Assembly (NCBI RefSeq): GCF_901933205.1
Contig: NC_044571.1
Coordinates: 8,905,420 to 8,969,419, forward strand
Length of the DNA: 64,000 bases
Reading direction: 5' to 3'
DNA from: Camarhynchus parvulus
Lineage: Eukaryota; Chordata; Aves; Passeriformes; Thraupidae
The notes beneath the pieces are model-generated. The model made no database searches and was not told the DNA's origin. It saw only the letters and a list, made by a program, of their open reading frames with translations. Shown in pieces: positions 1-11,470 of this stretch. The translations under genes and the position numbers were made by a program. Within the stretch, counting starts at the first letter, position 1; each line of letters starts with the position of its first letter.

Positions 1-283
1 AAAAATATTTTCTATATTGTCACTGCCGTAAGTGTTCTGTTCTTAAAAATTGAGCATCTGGAGAGTAATATCAAGACATTATATGGAGAGATTAAAAAAT
101 AAAAATAGTCTTTTCTGACTGGGCATCAAGTTTTACTGAATATTCTGATTGTTGTTTTCAGTTTTATTCAGTGACCTCTACTTCAAAAATAATCTGAAAA
201 GTAATTTTTTCTGGTTTTCTGTGATATTTTTCTGATTTGCATGAATCAGAAGAAATTTAATATAAACATTTATATTATTGTAG

Positions 284-372
284 AGAAAGCAAGCACTGAC
301 AATCATACTGTGAACAGTTCTTCAGAGAACACTGAGGACCAAAAAACTGGAGGAATTGTGGGGAAAAAAAAG
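284..372 (+). CDS. RPGR: RPGR penultimate coding exon (candidate)
   Basis: An 89-bp exon between TATTATTGTAG and AAG|GTTTGT. It needs one base from the previous exon and ends on a whole codon. The peptide is Ser/Asn/Lys-rich with no domain. Confidence 0.5.
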
Positions 373-1554
373 GTTTGTGGCCTGATGTTTCTTTCTAGCA
401 TTGCCAGTGACCAAGAAGCCAGTGGGCAGTTACCAAAGCCAATACCTCAACTCATATGATGTGCAAAGATAATTAAATTGCTGAGCAACCTGTTCCTTCT
501 GTTTAAGACTTGATTTTATTTTTTGATAAAATAACTTTAAATTGTCCAAATAATAGAGTTAAAGCCCATTATAACCTCTTAATGGATGGCATGTCCCTGA
601 GAGAGAGATTGTTCATCACATCATGAACTGGTGAGGTGAAAACTTAGGACTTGATTCCTATGGGACATTATCTAAAAAGATTTCCCCTCCTATTTGTCTC
701 TGAAAGCAGCAGCTGAGCTCATTACCCTGCATCTATTTGCAACATGCACTGATTTTGTCATCAAATATTTCTCTCTATATAGGTGTATGAGCATGTTGAG
801 GAGTAGCTGATATAGAATTTCTTACAGGTTTTAGGATCCAGAGGCTCCTGCAGAGGCTGCTGAGTTTCCTGTTGACCAAAGGCCCTAAGCAGTAGTTAAC
901 TTTGACACCAGTGTGGTCTCACTGAGCACAGGCACTGTCATTTATGGCAGTACACACATTTATCAGCAGGCACAGTAAGCACTTTCTGTTCTGGAGCTTC
1001 ATGTTTGGACCTTGCCTCAGGCTCTTATTTGAAAGAAACCCAAATAAATGCACCACTTACAGCATTTTGTACAAACTGTACAATGTGTAATTTGACAAAA
1101 TGCAATCACTTGAACTTTTCTGATTCCCATGTGCTATTTTAACACATTTTAAATATTGCAAATGTTTCTCAACATTTTTTAGTGATTTTGTTTTAAAAAA
1201 AAACTATTTTCCCAAGGAGAAATCTGCCAATCTCATTTAACTTTGGTATATACAAAGGGATTTGTGGTTTTTTTTAATCTTGAATTTCACTGCTGTTTCA
1301 GTTATATCATTTATCTGTTTTTTTCACTCCAGTTTTCCCTGTTTAAGCGAAAGCCACTGACAAGCCAGAAGAATGTATGTAGCAGAAAGGAAGACAGCTC
1401 TGAAAAGCCACTGCAGAGTGAAGAAAAGGAAAAGGAAGATTTAACTGGTGAAAGCAATAAGGATGAAAATCAGAACCATACACTGGAGAATTCCAGTGAA
1501 AATGTGACTAACCAGGACAGAAGGATGAAAGTTAATACATGTATATTGCTGTAA
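284..1554 (+). CDS. RPGR: Probable 3' end of RPGR (last two coding exons, partial)
   Basis: Two exons join in frame: 284-372 (acceptor TTGTAG, donor AAG|GTTTGT) and 1333-1554 (acceptor CACTCCAG). The first ends in phase 0 and the second opens in phase 0. The product is hydrophilic and rich in Lys, Glu, Ser and Asn, like the linker end of the retinitis pigmentosa GTPase regulator. The protein ends in Cys-Ile-Leu-Leu and then TAA. A terminal CaaX box with Leu in the last position fits geranylgeranylation, known for the RPGR exon 1-19 isoform that acts at the photoreceptor connecting cilium. Position supports the call: RPGR neighbours SRPX in vertebrates and is transcribed in the same direction. 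The RCC1-like propeller lies outside the window. The symbol rests on synteny and the CaaX end, because the low-complexity tail has no diagnostic domain. The exon 284-372 donor is not strong. Confidence 0.58.
373..1332 (+). other. RPGR last intron (candidate)
   Basis: About 960 bp between the two candidate RPGR exons. It has a polypyrimidine-rich 3' end. I see no further coding segment or repeat in it. Confidence 0.45.
1333..1554 (+). CDS. RPGR: RPGR terminal coding exon with CaaX box (candidate)
   Basis: The acceptor CACTCCAG at 1332 follows a T-rich tract. The reading frame is open in phase 0 to TAA at 1552-1554. It encodes 73 residues, charged and Glu/Lys/Asn-rich, ending Asn-Thr-Cys-Ile-Leu-Leu. 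A second possible acceptor (TGTTTCAG, just upstream) would add a hydrophobic stretch and is less likely. Confidence 0.58.
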   Translation, partial: FSLFKRKPLTSQKNVCSRKEDSSEKPLQSEEKEKEDLTGESNKDENQNHTLENSSENVTNQDRRMKVNTCILL

Positions 1555-2450
1555 AACTGTTATATGAGAATGTGACAGTCTTAAAGCATACAGTGCAATT
1601 TTTACTTGAAAACAGTTATGACTCAAGATGTTGATGGCTGCTTTTTTTGATTGATTGGATTGCTGTAATTTTAAATAGGCAGATGATTTTCTTGGTATTT
1701 ATTGGTAATTTTAATAGTTCAAAATGATATGCTTATCAGCACCTTGCTGGAGTTCTGTGGCCTTACCTGTTGATGTTCTAAAGCAAAATATGGGGGTTTT
1801 TTAATGTGAAAATTTGAATACAGGCATTTTGTGGTTTTTGCTAAATAATTTTCTTCTGTTTCAGTCTACAGAGTACCACTTTCAGCATGACACTCTTGCA
1901 AAATTATAATATTGTATATATTACTTGGTTTAACAACCTAGTTAAGAATATTCAAGGTACTCAGAAATATACATGTTTCTGTTTTGACATAGAAAAAATA
2001 ACAGTAAAACTTTCAAGTTAACTTGTGGGCCATTATGGAAGAAATTACTTGAGTATGTGCCTAATTTCACTCATGGCAGCAGTCCCAGTGGAAACAGTAA
2101 GGATGGAAGTATCCTGCCAAACTGGGACATGGAGAAAGCTTTTATTTCTGAGAGGTGCTGAAAACCTCTGCTCCTGCTGAAATTGGCATAAGCTGATGGG
2201 CCTCTCTCCTACTGAATCAGGCCCAGTGAAAACTGGACACCCTCACTCTTGTTTCACTTGGATTCTAATCCTGTATTCTCTAAATATCCACACCTTAATG
2301 TGAAGCTTTTCTCACAGGAAAATAATGCAACCAGAGGTACTGTGGCATCAGTATGACAGACTGATCATTATGGGGTAAATATTCATGTTTTTCTCAGGCA
2401 GACAGGCTTTTCTTCAGATGGACACTTAACAGGAGCCAAAAATCAGTACA

Positions 2451-2456
2451 AATAAA
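2451..2456 (+). terminator. Candidate RPGR poly(A) signal
   Basis: The first AATAAA downstream of the candidate RPGR stop codon at 1554. Further copies lie at 2614 and 3199, so the true 3' end is uncertain. Confidence 0.25.
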
Positions 2457-4179
2457 AACTGCTTAAAACGACTGTAGCATTAAAAAGCAGGAATTCTTTA
2501 TTCAGCCAGATGCTCAGGGGGATATCTCCTCCAAAATATTGTGCAGGCTGAGTACAGAAAAAAGTTCCTGTTTAGATACTGTATTTTTCATACATAGTCA
2601 CTGATTTTCCCAGAATAAACATACACATGACAAATAATTTGCCTGAAGTCAAGAATATATTTTCCCTCCCATTTACACACGTTCTTTGTCCTGGAAGTCC
2701 CTTTGCTGGTCCCTGGTGGTCAGTGACCCCAAAGTGATCCCTGACCACACAGTGAACTGGTGAGAGGTGGGACAACTGGGCCGGTTGCTTTCCAATTCTT
2801 CCTTCAATTTTCCTCATTCCACAGTTGCTTAAATTTTATACAGTAGGTCAGAAGTGTCCAGAATTTATTTAATCCTAAGAGTTGGTTCACCTGCATGCTT
2901 TGTCCTTTCAAGTATGGCAGGTGCCCAGATTCTTTCACAGGGCTTCCTCTGTGCTACCACAATCATCATACTAAAAACCTGGATGCTTGGCTCATCCTTT
3001 GCCAAGAGTTAATTAGGATCCTTTCGTGTCTTTTATTTTTCTTTGGGCTACTCCTGGGTTCTGCAGTGAACCTTACATGAGGGGTTTTTTTTCATTATAT
3101 TCACATATTTTCTTATTTTTCTGAATGCACATGTGGTTTCTGATCTGGTTGGATACTGTTGAGAAAAGTGGAAAAGTAAATGGTGCCCTCATTAATTTAA
3201 ATAAACTTCAATTATTTTGTAAGGGGAGATCAGTCATAGAAATTGTTACTGTGAGAACAATTTCTTTTTTAAAGGTGAATTAATTTAGTGAGAAATACTA
3301 CTTTAAAATGGGAATTACCCTCAAATCTAATGCTACAGAAGTTTATGTAATGGACTTTAAAATGCTGCATGTCTGAGCAGTTTCAGGGACTGGTACATTT
3401 ATCTTGTCCACACACTTTGCTCAACAAGAAGCAGGAACATATTAACCCATTCCAATGTCTTTTCTACATGTCTTCATTTTTAATAAAAAAGATTAAACAA
3501 ATAAAACAATCTACATGTGCAGGTGTAATAACTTATAGGATTTTTTAACAAGTTCATGATATTTATGATAAAAATGTGAAGATTTTTTATTACTGAAATG
3601 TTTTCATAAACAGATGAGTAGCAAAAAATTCTATAAAAATTTCTAGTACATCTTTCTCTGTTTTTTTCTTACTTTCTCAAAGATTGTGTCAACTTAAGTC
3701 TTTATTTCTCATTTTTATAGTCCTGCCAAATAACTGAGATTGAGCTTTAGAATTGTTGGGTTTCTAAAATTTCACCACTAAACCTATCACTAGGTGGAGT
3801 TTGTGCTCTTCAAAGGTGTAACCAGCCCCTGGAGCCAGAAATTCTCCTTCTCATGGCCCCTGAAAGAAGTTAAAGATACTCATTCTGTATCAAATTTTCT
3901 GTTTCCAAATTCTCAGAAAACTTTATGTTTTCTGGCATATTGCTTTTGGCATTAAAGTACTCTGTTACCTCGGTGTATTTATACAGTGCATTTTGAAAGT
4001 TTTAAACTGTGTGTCTTTGTAAAAATATAAAGATAAAAAAATACAATTACTCATTTATTTCTAAGTATACATAGATGGACAGTGGTCAGCTTCTGATAAA
4101 TGTAAGTCTAGGTATACATGTTTTATTTAAACTGAAGTGGAATTAGAGCACCTTGCATACACCGATGTACATGTATGTG

Positions 4180-4250
4180 CACTGAGACATATATGTGTAT
4201 ATTTATAGACAGAGATACACAGATATATGTGTGTATGTGTGTGTGTGCAC
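4180..4250. repeat. GT/TA-rich simple repeat
   Basis: Degenerate TATATGTG/GTGTGTATG units ending in a GTGTGTGTGTG run. The ORFs crossing it on both strands are repeat artefacts. Confidence 0.75.
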
Positions 4251-4722
4251 ATGGATGATCAAACGTGTGCCTGACCTCCTGAAACTTCCATTTAATCCAT
4301 ATATTTACATAGGCACATTTACTGATTTCCAGAAGCACAGGATTCATTTATGCAGCTGCTGTTCCTATGCAAGTTTGTGGCAATTGAAATTAAAAAAGGA
4401 GAGAACATGAAAGAAAGCTTATTTAGACACTATTTTATATGCTCAAATTTGATAATCATAATTAACTTTGTGCAACTTTTTCCTTTTTATTCCACATCTT
4501 ACTTGTACAATATACAAAATACATCCAGTCTTTGTCCTTGAGGAATATTTTATATCATCTTTTGACATTAGGGTAGTTGAAGTGAACTGAATCCCTATCA
4601 TGACGGTAAACCACTGTACATCCTGATAATCAAGAATACAGAAGCTAATCTTGATGATTATGGAGAGACTAAGTATGGGTTCACTTAAAACATGCTCATG
4701 TACTCAAGCTACTTTAGCTCTT

Positions 4723-4767
4723 TAAAATATAAATATAAATATATATAAATATAGATATAAATATACT
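4723..4767. repeat. AT-rich (AAATAT)n-like simple repeat
   Basis: Repeated AAATATAAATATA units with small variations. Confidence 0.7.
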
Positions 4768-6473
4768 ATCTCTGAATTCCTTCACAGTGCTTTTAAGAGC
4801 TATATTATTTATACCACTCACTACTAAGGGAAGTTTACAACATTTGCACACTGTGTTATGTCTAAATTCCTTTAAGGGCCTAAATAATGTTTTGATTAAG
4901 TGTAATGAGACCACCATCAGTGGCAAGAATTGGAGATATTAATGCTTTGGTAGTAAGTCTGCTTTGCTCAGTATCTCGTAGGGATGAGCTCTAAAGTTCA
5001 CACCTATCTGCCCTTCAAGATTGTTCTGGAATTACATTTTATTCATGCTATGTAATTCTTTTTCAGGACCAGATTGTAATGACTCAGCAAAACCCTTGCA
5101 AAATCTAAATCTGGCTAAACTGTAGTTCTTTGATTTGTACACAAAGAAGTTTTTATTCTTGAGACCATTCTTATTTAATGTCGAAACAGCTTAGACACAG
5201 CTGTTTCCAATCACACTCATCAAAAACGGAAGGGATATTAAGTTAGAATTTTAAGACATGTTAACAGCATCAAGAAAATAAAAAATATAGAGATTTTGTT
5301 CTTCAGTACATCTATTATACATGAGACCATGATTTAGCATTTACCATGCTGATTTACCACATACTGATGCATCAGTAAGTGTCTAATGGAGAATGAAATA
5401 TTGTATTCCCCCCAAAATTTTCTGGCTGCCTAAGACACACCAACTCTGCCAGATGGAATGGAAAAAGGGAACTGGTGTTCTCCAAGATTTGCTACATGTG
5501 TACTCCATCTTTGTGCTTTCTGTGTGCCTGACCCAAACCTTCATATTAAAATTTTCCACAGCAGGGGTTTTGGCAGTGAAGAAATTGAGGGAAAGTTACT
5601 CTTGCCATCTCCTTTGTGCCATTTTTAGGCCGCCTTTAATTGGGAAGAGCCAAGTAGATTTCTTCAGATCACTGGTGTAGGGAGCAGGAAAGTGCTCAGG
5701 GATGGGACACACTGCCAGAGACTGCTGCCCTGAAGAACATTTCACTTCCCTAAAATATGCTATTTTTACAGACAGAGCAGTATCTTTTATATTTTTGACA
5801 AGGAGTGTGTCATTGAGGTTTAGGTGTGACCTAGGAAAGAAAGTTATTAGGATATAACTGAAGAAACTCTGTGATCATCATCTCTGTTGTTTAGGCTCCC
5901 AGAACAAGAATTTCCATTGGTGTACATCTTCCTGACATTTTTAGCCAATGCTGTCCTCTCCTAAGCTGGCCTCAAGTGTTTCTTTTCTGTCTGTCATTTT
6001 AGGAAAGCAGTTTCCTATTAACAAATGTGAATATGTCACTTAAAATGCAAAGTGAGCCAAGTGCCTTCGACAGGCATGCCCATGGGCAGGGGAGATGCCT
6101 TCTGAAAACTGCACTCAGTGAAGAACCAGCTCTGCATGATGGGATGATCTTGAGCTAGCAGTGGTGTTTCTTGGTTTTATGGGCTAGCACTGGGGTTCCT
6201 GTCACGAGCTGACAGCAGCAGCACAGTGTGTGAGGAATTTTGTCAATCATTCCTCAGAGAGCACCCTATGTGACACTCACCCAGCTGCCTCTTTCTGCCC
6301 ATGCCTTCCTCTGAATATTTTTGCCTTTTTTCCTCTTCATGCCTTCACCACAGCACCTATGGAGGATCTGTTCTTCCTGCCTGCTGTCTCCACAAGTCAA
6401 CCCCAATCTTTGCTTCTGTTTCAGCCTCCCTCTCCCAGATTCTGTCAGAGTTTCTGTGTCATTATCACTGCTA

Positions 6474-7150
6474 GTAATGAAGGGATGGGACAATTTTCAG
6501 GCTAAGAACCATTTATTGCTCAGATAAACATCAGTCTCAGTGAGATTTTAAAGGAGCAAGTATCCAGCCATAGCTCAAGAGTAGTCACAAGTTCTTTGTT
6601 ACAAGACAATATAGAACATTCTAACCCAATGGACAGTTACTACAAGGTTGATTTTGCTTTTCTAACCTATCACCTTTACTCACTTCTACTGCACTGTGGA
6701 TATTTTTACCAATAGGTTATTATCACATGTATACACATATGCTTCTATTATAACTTTTAAATTCTTAACTTATTTTATACAGTCACATTACTATACTATA
6801 GACCCTTCACCATCTTACCCAATACAGTTTCTTTCTTACTTAAGATATATTCTTACTTACAACTATAGAAACAAAAGTTTAAGATTTTTCTACTTGATGT
6901 CTCTGTATTGAATTTTTACATCAATCCAAGCTTCTTCTAAGGCTACAGATCAAACTCTTCACTGTCTGTGGAAGTTTCTGTTTTTCCAATTCCCACATTT
7001 CCCACACTGGAGTGCACCCCACAGAATGTCTCTGAGTGGGATCCCAAAGGGATGAGTGTCTGAGCACAGTCCTTGTGCAGCAGGCTGACATCCAGAGAGA
7101 AAAATTTGGCTACAGGAGCTGGCAGCGGCCAGCAGCTGGAAGGAGGGTCT
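6474..7150 (-). mobile_element. Probable solo LTR of an endogenous retrovirus (avian)
   Basis: The left part carries TTTATT (an antisense AATAAA) at about 6510. It is followed by a long AT-rich stretch of short TTACTTAC/CTATTATA-like blocks and then a GC-richer right part. This matches the layout of passerine LTRs I recognise, in minus orientation. A 7-bp direct repeat, CTAGTAA, occurs at about 6471 and near 7149 and may relate to the target site, but no clean TG...CA ends are visible there. Boundaries and family are uncertain. No gag, pol or env coding sequence is present. Confidence 0.42.
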
Positions 7151-10100
7151 AGTAACAGTAAATGTTGACTTACAAATGAGTATTTTTAAGTGTCACTGCC
7201 ACTAAACATGATGACAAAGTAATCATAAGCTCCAAGAATTCCAGGAATTGTACAGAAGAAATGCATTATTATAATTATTATTTTATTTTAAGACTATTTC
7301 TGCAAATATTTCCAGGAGTAATTCTAAGTGTCAGAGTGTTTGCATTCAGTCAGGCAATTCACTGGACTAAAACTGTGTGGTTTGGATTGGGGCCCTATTT
7401 GTATCCTCTTATGATTAATTAGACCTTACTCGACAAAAGCTTCATTACACACATGTGAGTTGTTTGGGTATTTTTTTTTAATTTCCTTATAATTCTTTTA
7501 CTATTTGGAAAAAAATATTAGATTGTTAAACATTAATAAAATTTGATTTTAATTAATTTTTCCTCTCCATCAAAAGTTGTATTTTTTATATCACTGTAAC
7601 TACAGTTGTTACAGCTGTTCTGGTGCAGAGTAATAAAATTATACTTCTGAACTGCTATTAAAAAAAGCAGAAAAGAAAAAATATGTCTTTATATTAACTC
7701 TTTGACATAACAAGAATAATTTTTTAAGTCTCCAAGAGCATTTAACTTTGCTTTGGGATTTATTTTTCTATTCAACCAAGGCATTTTCACACATTTCAGT
7801 CTTCTAGTGTTGCTTGATTTCAGTCTTGAAAATTTTCTTTCACTTCTGAACAGTCAAAACCTGAAAAGCAGACTGGTTAATTCTTGTGTAATACCAGGAG
7901 TGCCAGGAACTCCAATTCACCACAAGCTAAAATAGTTAGAATTTTTTTCCTATAAAAATTAAAAGCTGAACTGGGAGAAAAAAAAATGGACTGTGCCTTC
8001 AAATTCAATTTGTTTAATTCATTCATAGTTCCACACGCTTCCTCCTATTAAAACGTCCCTTAAAAAATCTAATTAGGAATTCAACTTTTTTTTTTAAAGT
8101 TGCCTTGAATTTGCCTTTCAAGCCCCAGTCTTTTGGGTGATTTCACACTGGTGTCATTCTATCAAATACGAAGAATGAGTGTTACATTGCTCAGAGCAAA
8201 CTGGAGTCTGGATGAAGGCACAGCTTGGCACTGGCGTTTTTCCAAGGCTCATTTCCAACAGGCCATGAAGGATGCATTCCCACTGCTACTTATGCTCACA
8301 CTTGTATCTAAATTTGAGCTCCAAGTTGCAGACTGTCTTAGCTCTTAAATCTCTTGCCTTTCTCAGGGCAGTTGGGACCCTCCAGGAGCTGGATGTCAGA
8401 GGAAAAGCAGCATCGCACCGCTCACAGTGCCCACTGCAAGAACCCTGTTCACAGGACAGGCAAGACAAAGAAAAAATTCTGCAACCACCAGTGGTCATGT
8501 TGTTTGAGCAGATGGAATTGCACATGCACAATCAGGAGCAACAGGAGACCAGTCTGAGGTCCCACTGATTCCAGGGAATCAAACAGGATTCTTGCCTGTA
8601 CTAATTCAGACACCACAGCTGCAGTCACGGATGGCATCTATTACTGAGACCTTTGTCTCTCATGCTGAGGAGACAACCCAGCAAGGAGGGTTTGCCACCA
8701 CAATCACCACATTTCTGCACCCTGAAAAGGCTCAACAAGGCTGCCAAGGACAACTTCTCCATCAGCTGTCCCAACACCACCTCTAGGCAGGTGATGGAGA
8801 AGCTGCAGCTGCATTCACTCTTCTGGCAGTGGCTCCTGGAGCAATGCTCTCATACCAGTACAGACCTTGTGCTCACAGAAATACCTAAATGAAGGCCAGT
8901 GTTTTGGAAATGGGCAGTTACAAGGACAATACACAAAGGGAAAGCAAGAGATACCTGACCCATTAAGATCTGCTTCAGGTACCTTTATTATTTCATTATA
9001 CCAGAGCACTGAACTCTTAGCAAAGCCTTGCAGCACAGATAACCTGATTCTGTAAAGCACTCCTTTTCCTGATGTTCTTCTTTAAACAGAGTAATGTTAG
9101 TATTTTAATGTCTTCACATGTGGAAATCTAAGAATTCCTTAGGCTGTTAAATTGCAGTTACTCTGATGAAACTGACATTGATTTTGTTACCATCTTTCTT
9201 TTTCATTTTTTGGCAAACAAGTTCAAAACAGATTATTGAGCCCAAGTATACTCAGACTCCACCAGTACTGGTGCAGAGAACTTGGAGAACAGTTTGTGCT
9301 GAGGCCCCAGTGCCCACCCAACCCCATCAGGAATTTCACCCCAGAGGAGCTCTAGCTTGGCTCTGGGGATGCAGGAGCTGCACTCACTCCTGTGCACACC
9401 TCAGTCTCACACAGCAAATTAGGGGACCCAAGTGGGGAGGTGTCCAGGGGCACTCCTGATTCAAAGGAAAAGTCAGATGAAAAGAAAATGCTTTGGAGAA
9501 AGCTGCCAAACACAGCACCCACATAGATTTTTATTTTAATTACCAGCAAGATGACATTGTTCTCAGGACACTTTGGTATAGCCAGCCTCAAAGTGTGGCA
9601 GAATTGTCACCTTCTTCTGTTTCCAGACTAACATTTCCCCTTGAGATGACTCTCCTTCCTCTGCAATTCTGTCCCTTATTGTTAAAGAAGTATTCCCTTC
9701 CTGACTAGATGGTATTTCCCTATTTGTTCAGGAAGCAGCACAGAATGTGGAAGGGACCCTCAGAACTCCTTGGGCTCACTCACCTGTACCACCCCAGCAC
9801 ACAAACTCTGGCTGAAGCTGCTTTCCCACACCTTTGTGGGCTTTACCAGTTTAGATTGCACATTAAATGCTCATGGTAGGAAGTGCAAAAAGAAAGAAAC
9901 CCCAAATCTACTTGTAGTCAAGCTGCAGGGTTGATAGATGTCAAATCAAAACTGTTGGAAAATATGATGCTCTGCCTGAAGCCTCCACCTCTGTGGGCTT
10001 GGAGTGTCTGGGGAACTTGCTTTCATGTGAAAGGCAATAAGAAAAGCCTCTAGTCTTTGTGGTTATGGAACAAAGCCTGAAAATGTAACTCCACATCACC

Positions 10101-10300
10101 CTGGCAGCTCAAAAACCTAATGAGAAATGCGATGACTCCAAACTTTCTTTTCTTACTCTCATGACTTAGGTTTTGGGGTTTTTTTTAACATTCTGCAAAC
10201 TGCTGAGCAACCAGAGTGGTTCATCTTGAGAAATGCAGTCTGTTTCCTTGCACTGCTGCCTGCAAAATCCCAAGCCTGCGTGGGCAGGGCACTGCCACCT

Positions 10301-10323
10301 GGGATGGGATGGGATGGGATGGG
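10301..10323 (+). repeat. (GGGAT)n microsatellite
   Basis: Four perfect GGGAT units followed by GGG, upstream of the first SRPX promoter copy. Confidence 0.85.
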
Positions 10324-10683
10324 GCAGCATGACACCTCCCCAGAGAGGTCCTACCATGCCAGAAATGTTATGGAGGGAGCAGGAGGGGCTCATCCTCCCC
10401 ATCCCGCCCTTGTTCACTGGGAGCCTCCCTGCCTCGCTCCCTGACTTGGAAGGACAGACGGGAGAACATCGGGACAGACACATTGTCCTGGCCAGCTGGG
10501 TGCCCTGGTTGAGCTCGGGGCTCATGGCACCGAGCAGGGACCGCACTCCCGGGCTGTCTCAACAGCAGCGTGGGCAGCCGCCCCTCTGCTCTGCTCAGCC
10601 CCCACCCTGGGCGGTGCATCCAGCTGAGAACCCCCGCACGGGCAGGCCGTGAACCTGCTGCAGCGAGCCCCGAGGAGGCGGCG

Positions 10684-10753
10684 GGGTTGGAACGAGGTGA
10701 TCTTTTCGGTCCCTTCCAGCACCAACCTGGAATTCTGATCCTGTGATTCTGTG
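10684..10753 (+). mobile_element. CR1 LINE 3' tail
   Basis: It shows the typical 3' end: GGTTGGAAC, then GATCTTTT, GGTCCCTTCCAGC and two copies of GATTCTGTGA-like sequence. It ends 3 bp before the duplicated SRPX promoter segment begins. Confidence 0.85.
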
Positions 10754-10756
10754 ACC

Positions 10757-11470
10757 CCTCTCCGGGCCAGGGCACCACAGGGCGAGTCCCGGAGGGCAGC
10801 GGGCAGCAGGAGCCCCTCAGCGAGGACAACACACGACACAGCGACACCGAAGCCGCGCGGACCCAAACCCTCCCGGAGGCGAGGCGGGGCCGGGCAGAGG
10901 GAGGAGGAGACTCCGGCGGCGCGCGGGAGCCGCTCGGAGAATGTCCCCGTCCCATTCCCCCTCCCTCTTCCTCCTCCTTCTCCTCCTGCTGCTGCAGCCC
11001 CGGCACGGGCAGAGCCGCCGTGAGGAGCATGGGGAGCTGCTGGCTGCGCCTCGCCGCGCTGCTCGCCCTGGGCGCCCGGGCCAGCCTGGAGTACGAGGGT
11101 GAGGAAGGGGAGGAAGGGGCGACGGGGCCGAGGCAGAGGCAGAGTCGGGAGCGGGGCCGGGCCGGGGCGGCGGGAGCGCCGCTGTGTCCGCGGCAGCCTG
11201 AGGGGCCGGGGGCCCGTCCTGCTCGCTCGCTGCCGGCCCGCAGCGCTTTGTGTGTCGCTCTGTGTCCGGTCCAGTCCCGTCAGCGCAGATGGAGCCGCGT
11301 CCCGCGTATGGAGAGCCGGGTTGTTACTGGAGCGGGTGCCCGGAAAGCTTCCAGCCGTGCCGGGTTTGAGCTCTGCCGGGCCGGGTTGGTGGCAGCCCCC
11401 GGCTCCCTCTCACATCTGCACCTCCGTGCCGCCGCCGTGGCGCTCGGAGAGAGGAGGTGACACCCGCTCA
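10757..11470 (+). promoter_or_regulatory. SRPX: SRPX promoter copy A (CpG island and 5' leader)
   Basis: GC- and CpG-rich DNA spans the first SRPX start codon. It holds GC-box-like sequence (GAGGCGGGGCC, about 10878) and no obvious TATA box. A pyrimidine tract of CTCCTCCTT units (about 10951-10995) precedes the start codon. The part from 10757 to about 11120 is duplicated at 28219-28600. A start codon at 10941 opens an upstream frame that overlaps the SRPX start out of frame. Confidence 0.7.
11029..11098 (+). CDS. SRPX: SRPX coding exon 1, copy A (signal peptide)
   Basis: ATG at 11029 has a strong context (A at -3, G at +4). The 23 codons [23 protein letters not shown] plus one base run to donor G|GTGAGG at 11099. 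The peptide has a short hydrophobic core and an Ala-x-Ala-like cleavage region, as expected for secretion. Splicing to 31797 keeps the frame, giving a 20.7-kb first intron. The coding part is identical to copy B except for one synonymous base (CTC versus CTT). Confidence 0.8.

Larger units (their letters stand above)
2457..10640. other. RPGR-SRPX intergenic region
   Basis: AT-rich DNA without a recognisable gene. It contains a GT/TA-rich simple repeat (about 4180-4250), an AAATAT-rich tract (4730-4765), a probable LTR (about 6474-7150), and an ORF-dense but unrecognised patch (about 8130-9060). Between 10220 and 10640 it becomes GC-rich on the approach to the first SRPX promoter. Confidence 0.6.

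Noticed and set aside
10368..11030. 220-codon open frame on the minus strand over SRPX promoter A
   Set aside because: It is a CpG-island artefact: high GC lowers stop frequency. The product is low complexity with no domain, and it lies antisense to a clear first exon.
10941..11102. Leu-rich upstream frame in SRPX copy A that resembles a signal peptide
   Set aside because: The run of Leu comes from CTC/CTG triplets. After splicing at 11098 this frame meets a stop within exon 2, so it cannot be the SRPX N-terminus; it is kept only as a possible regulatory uORF.
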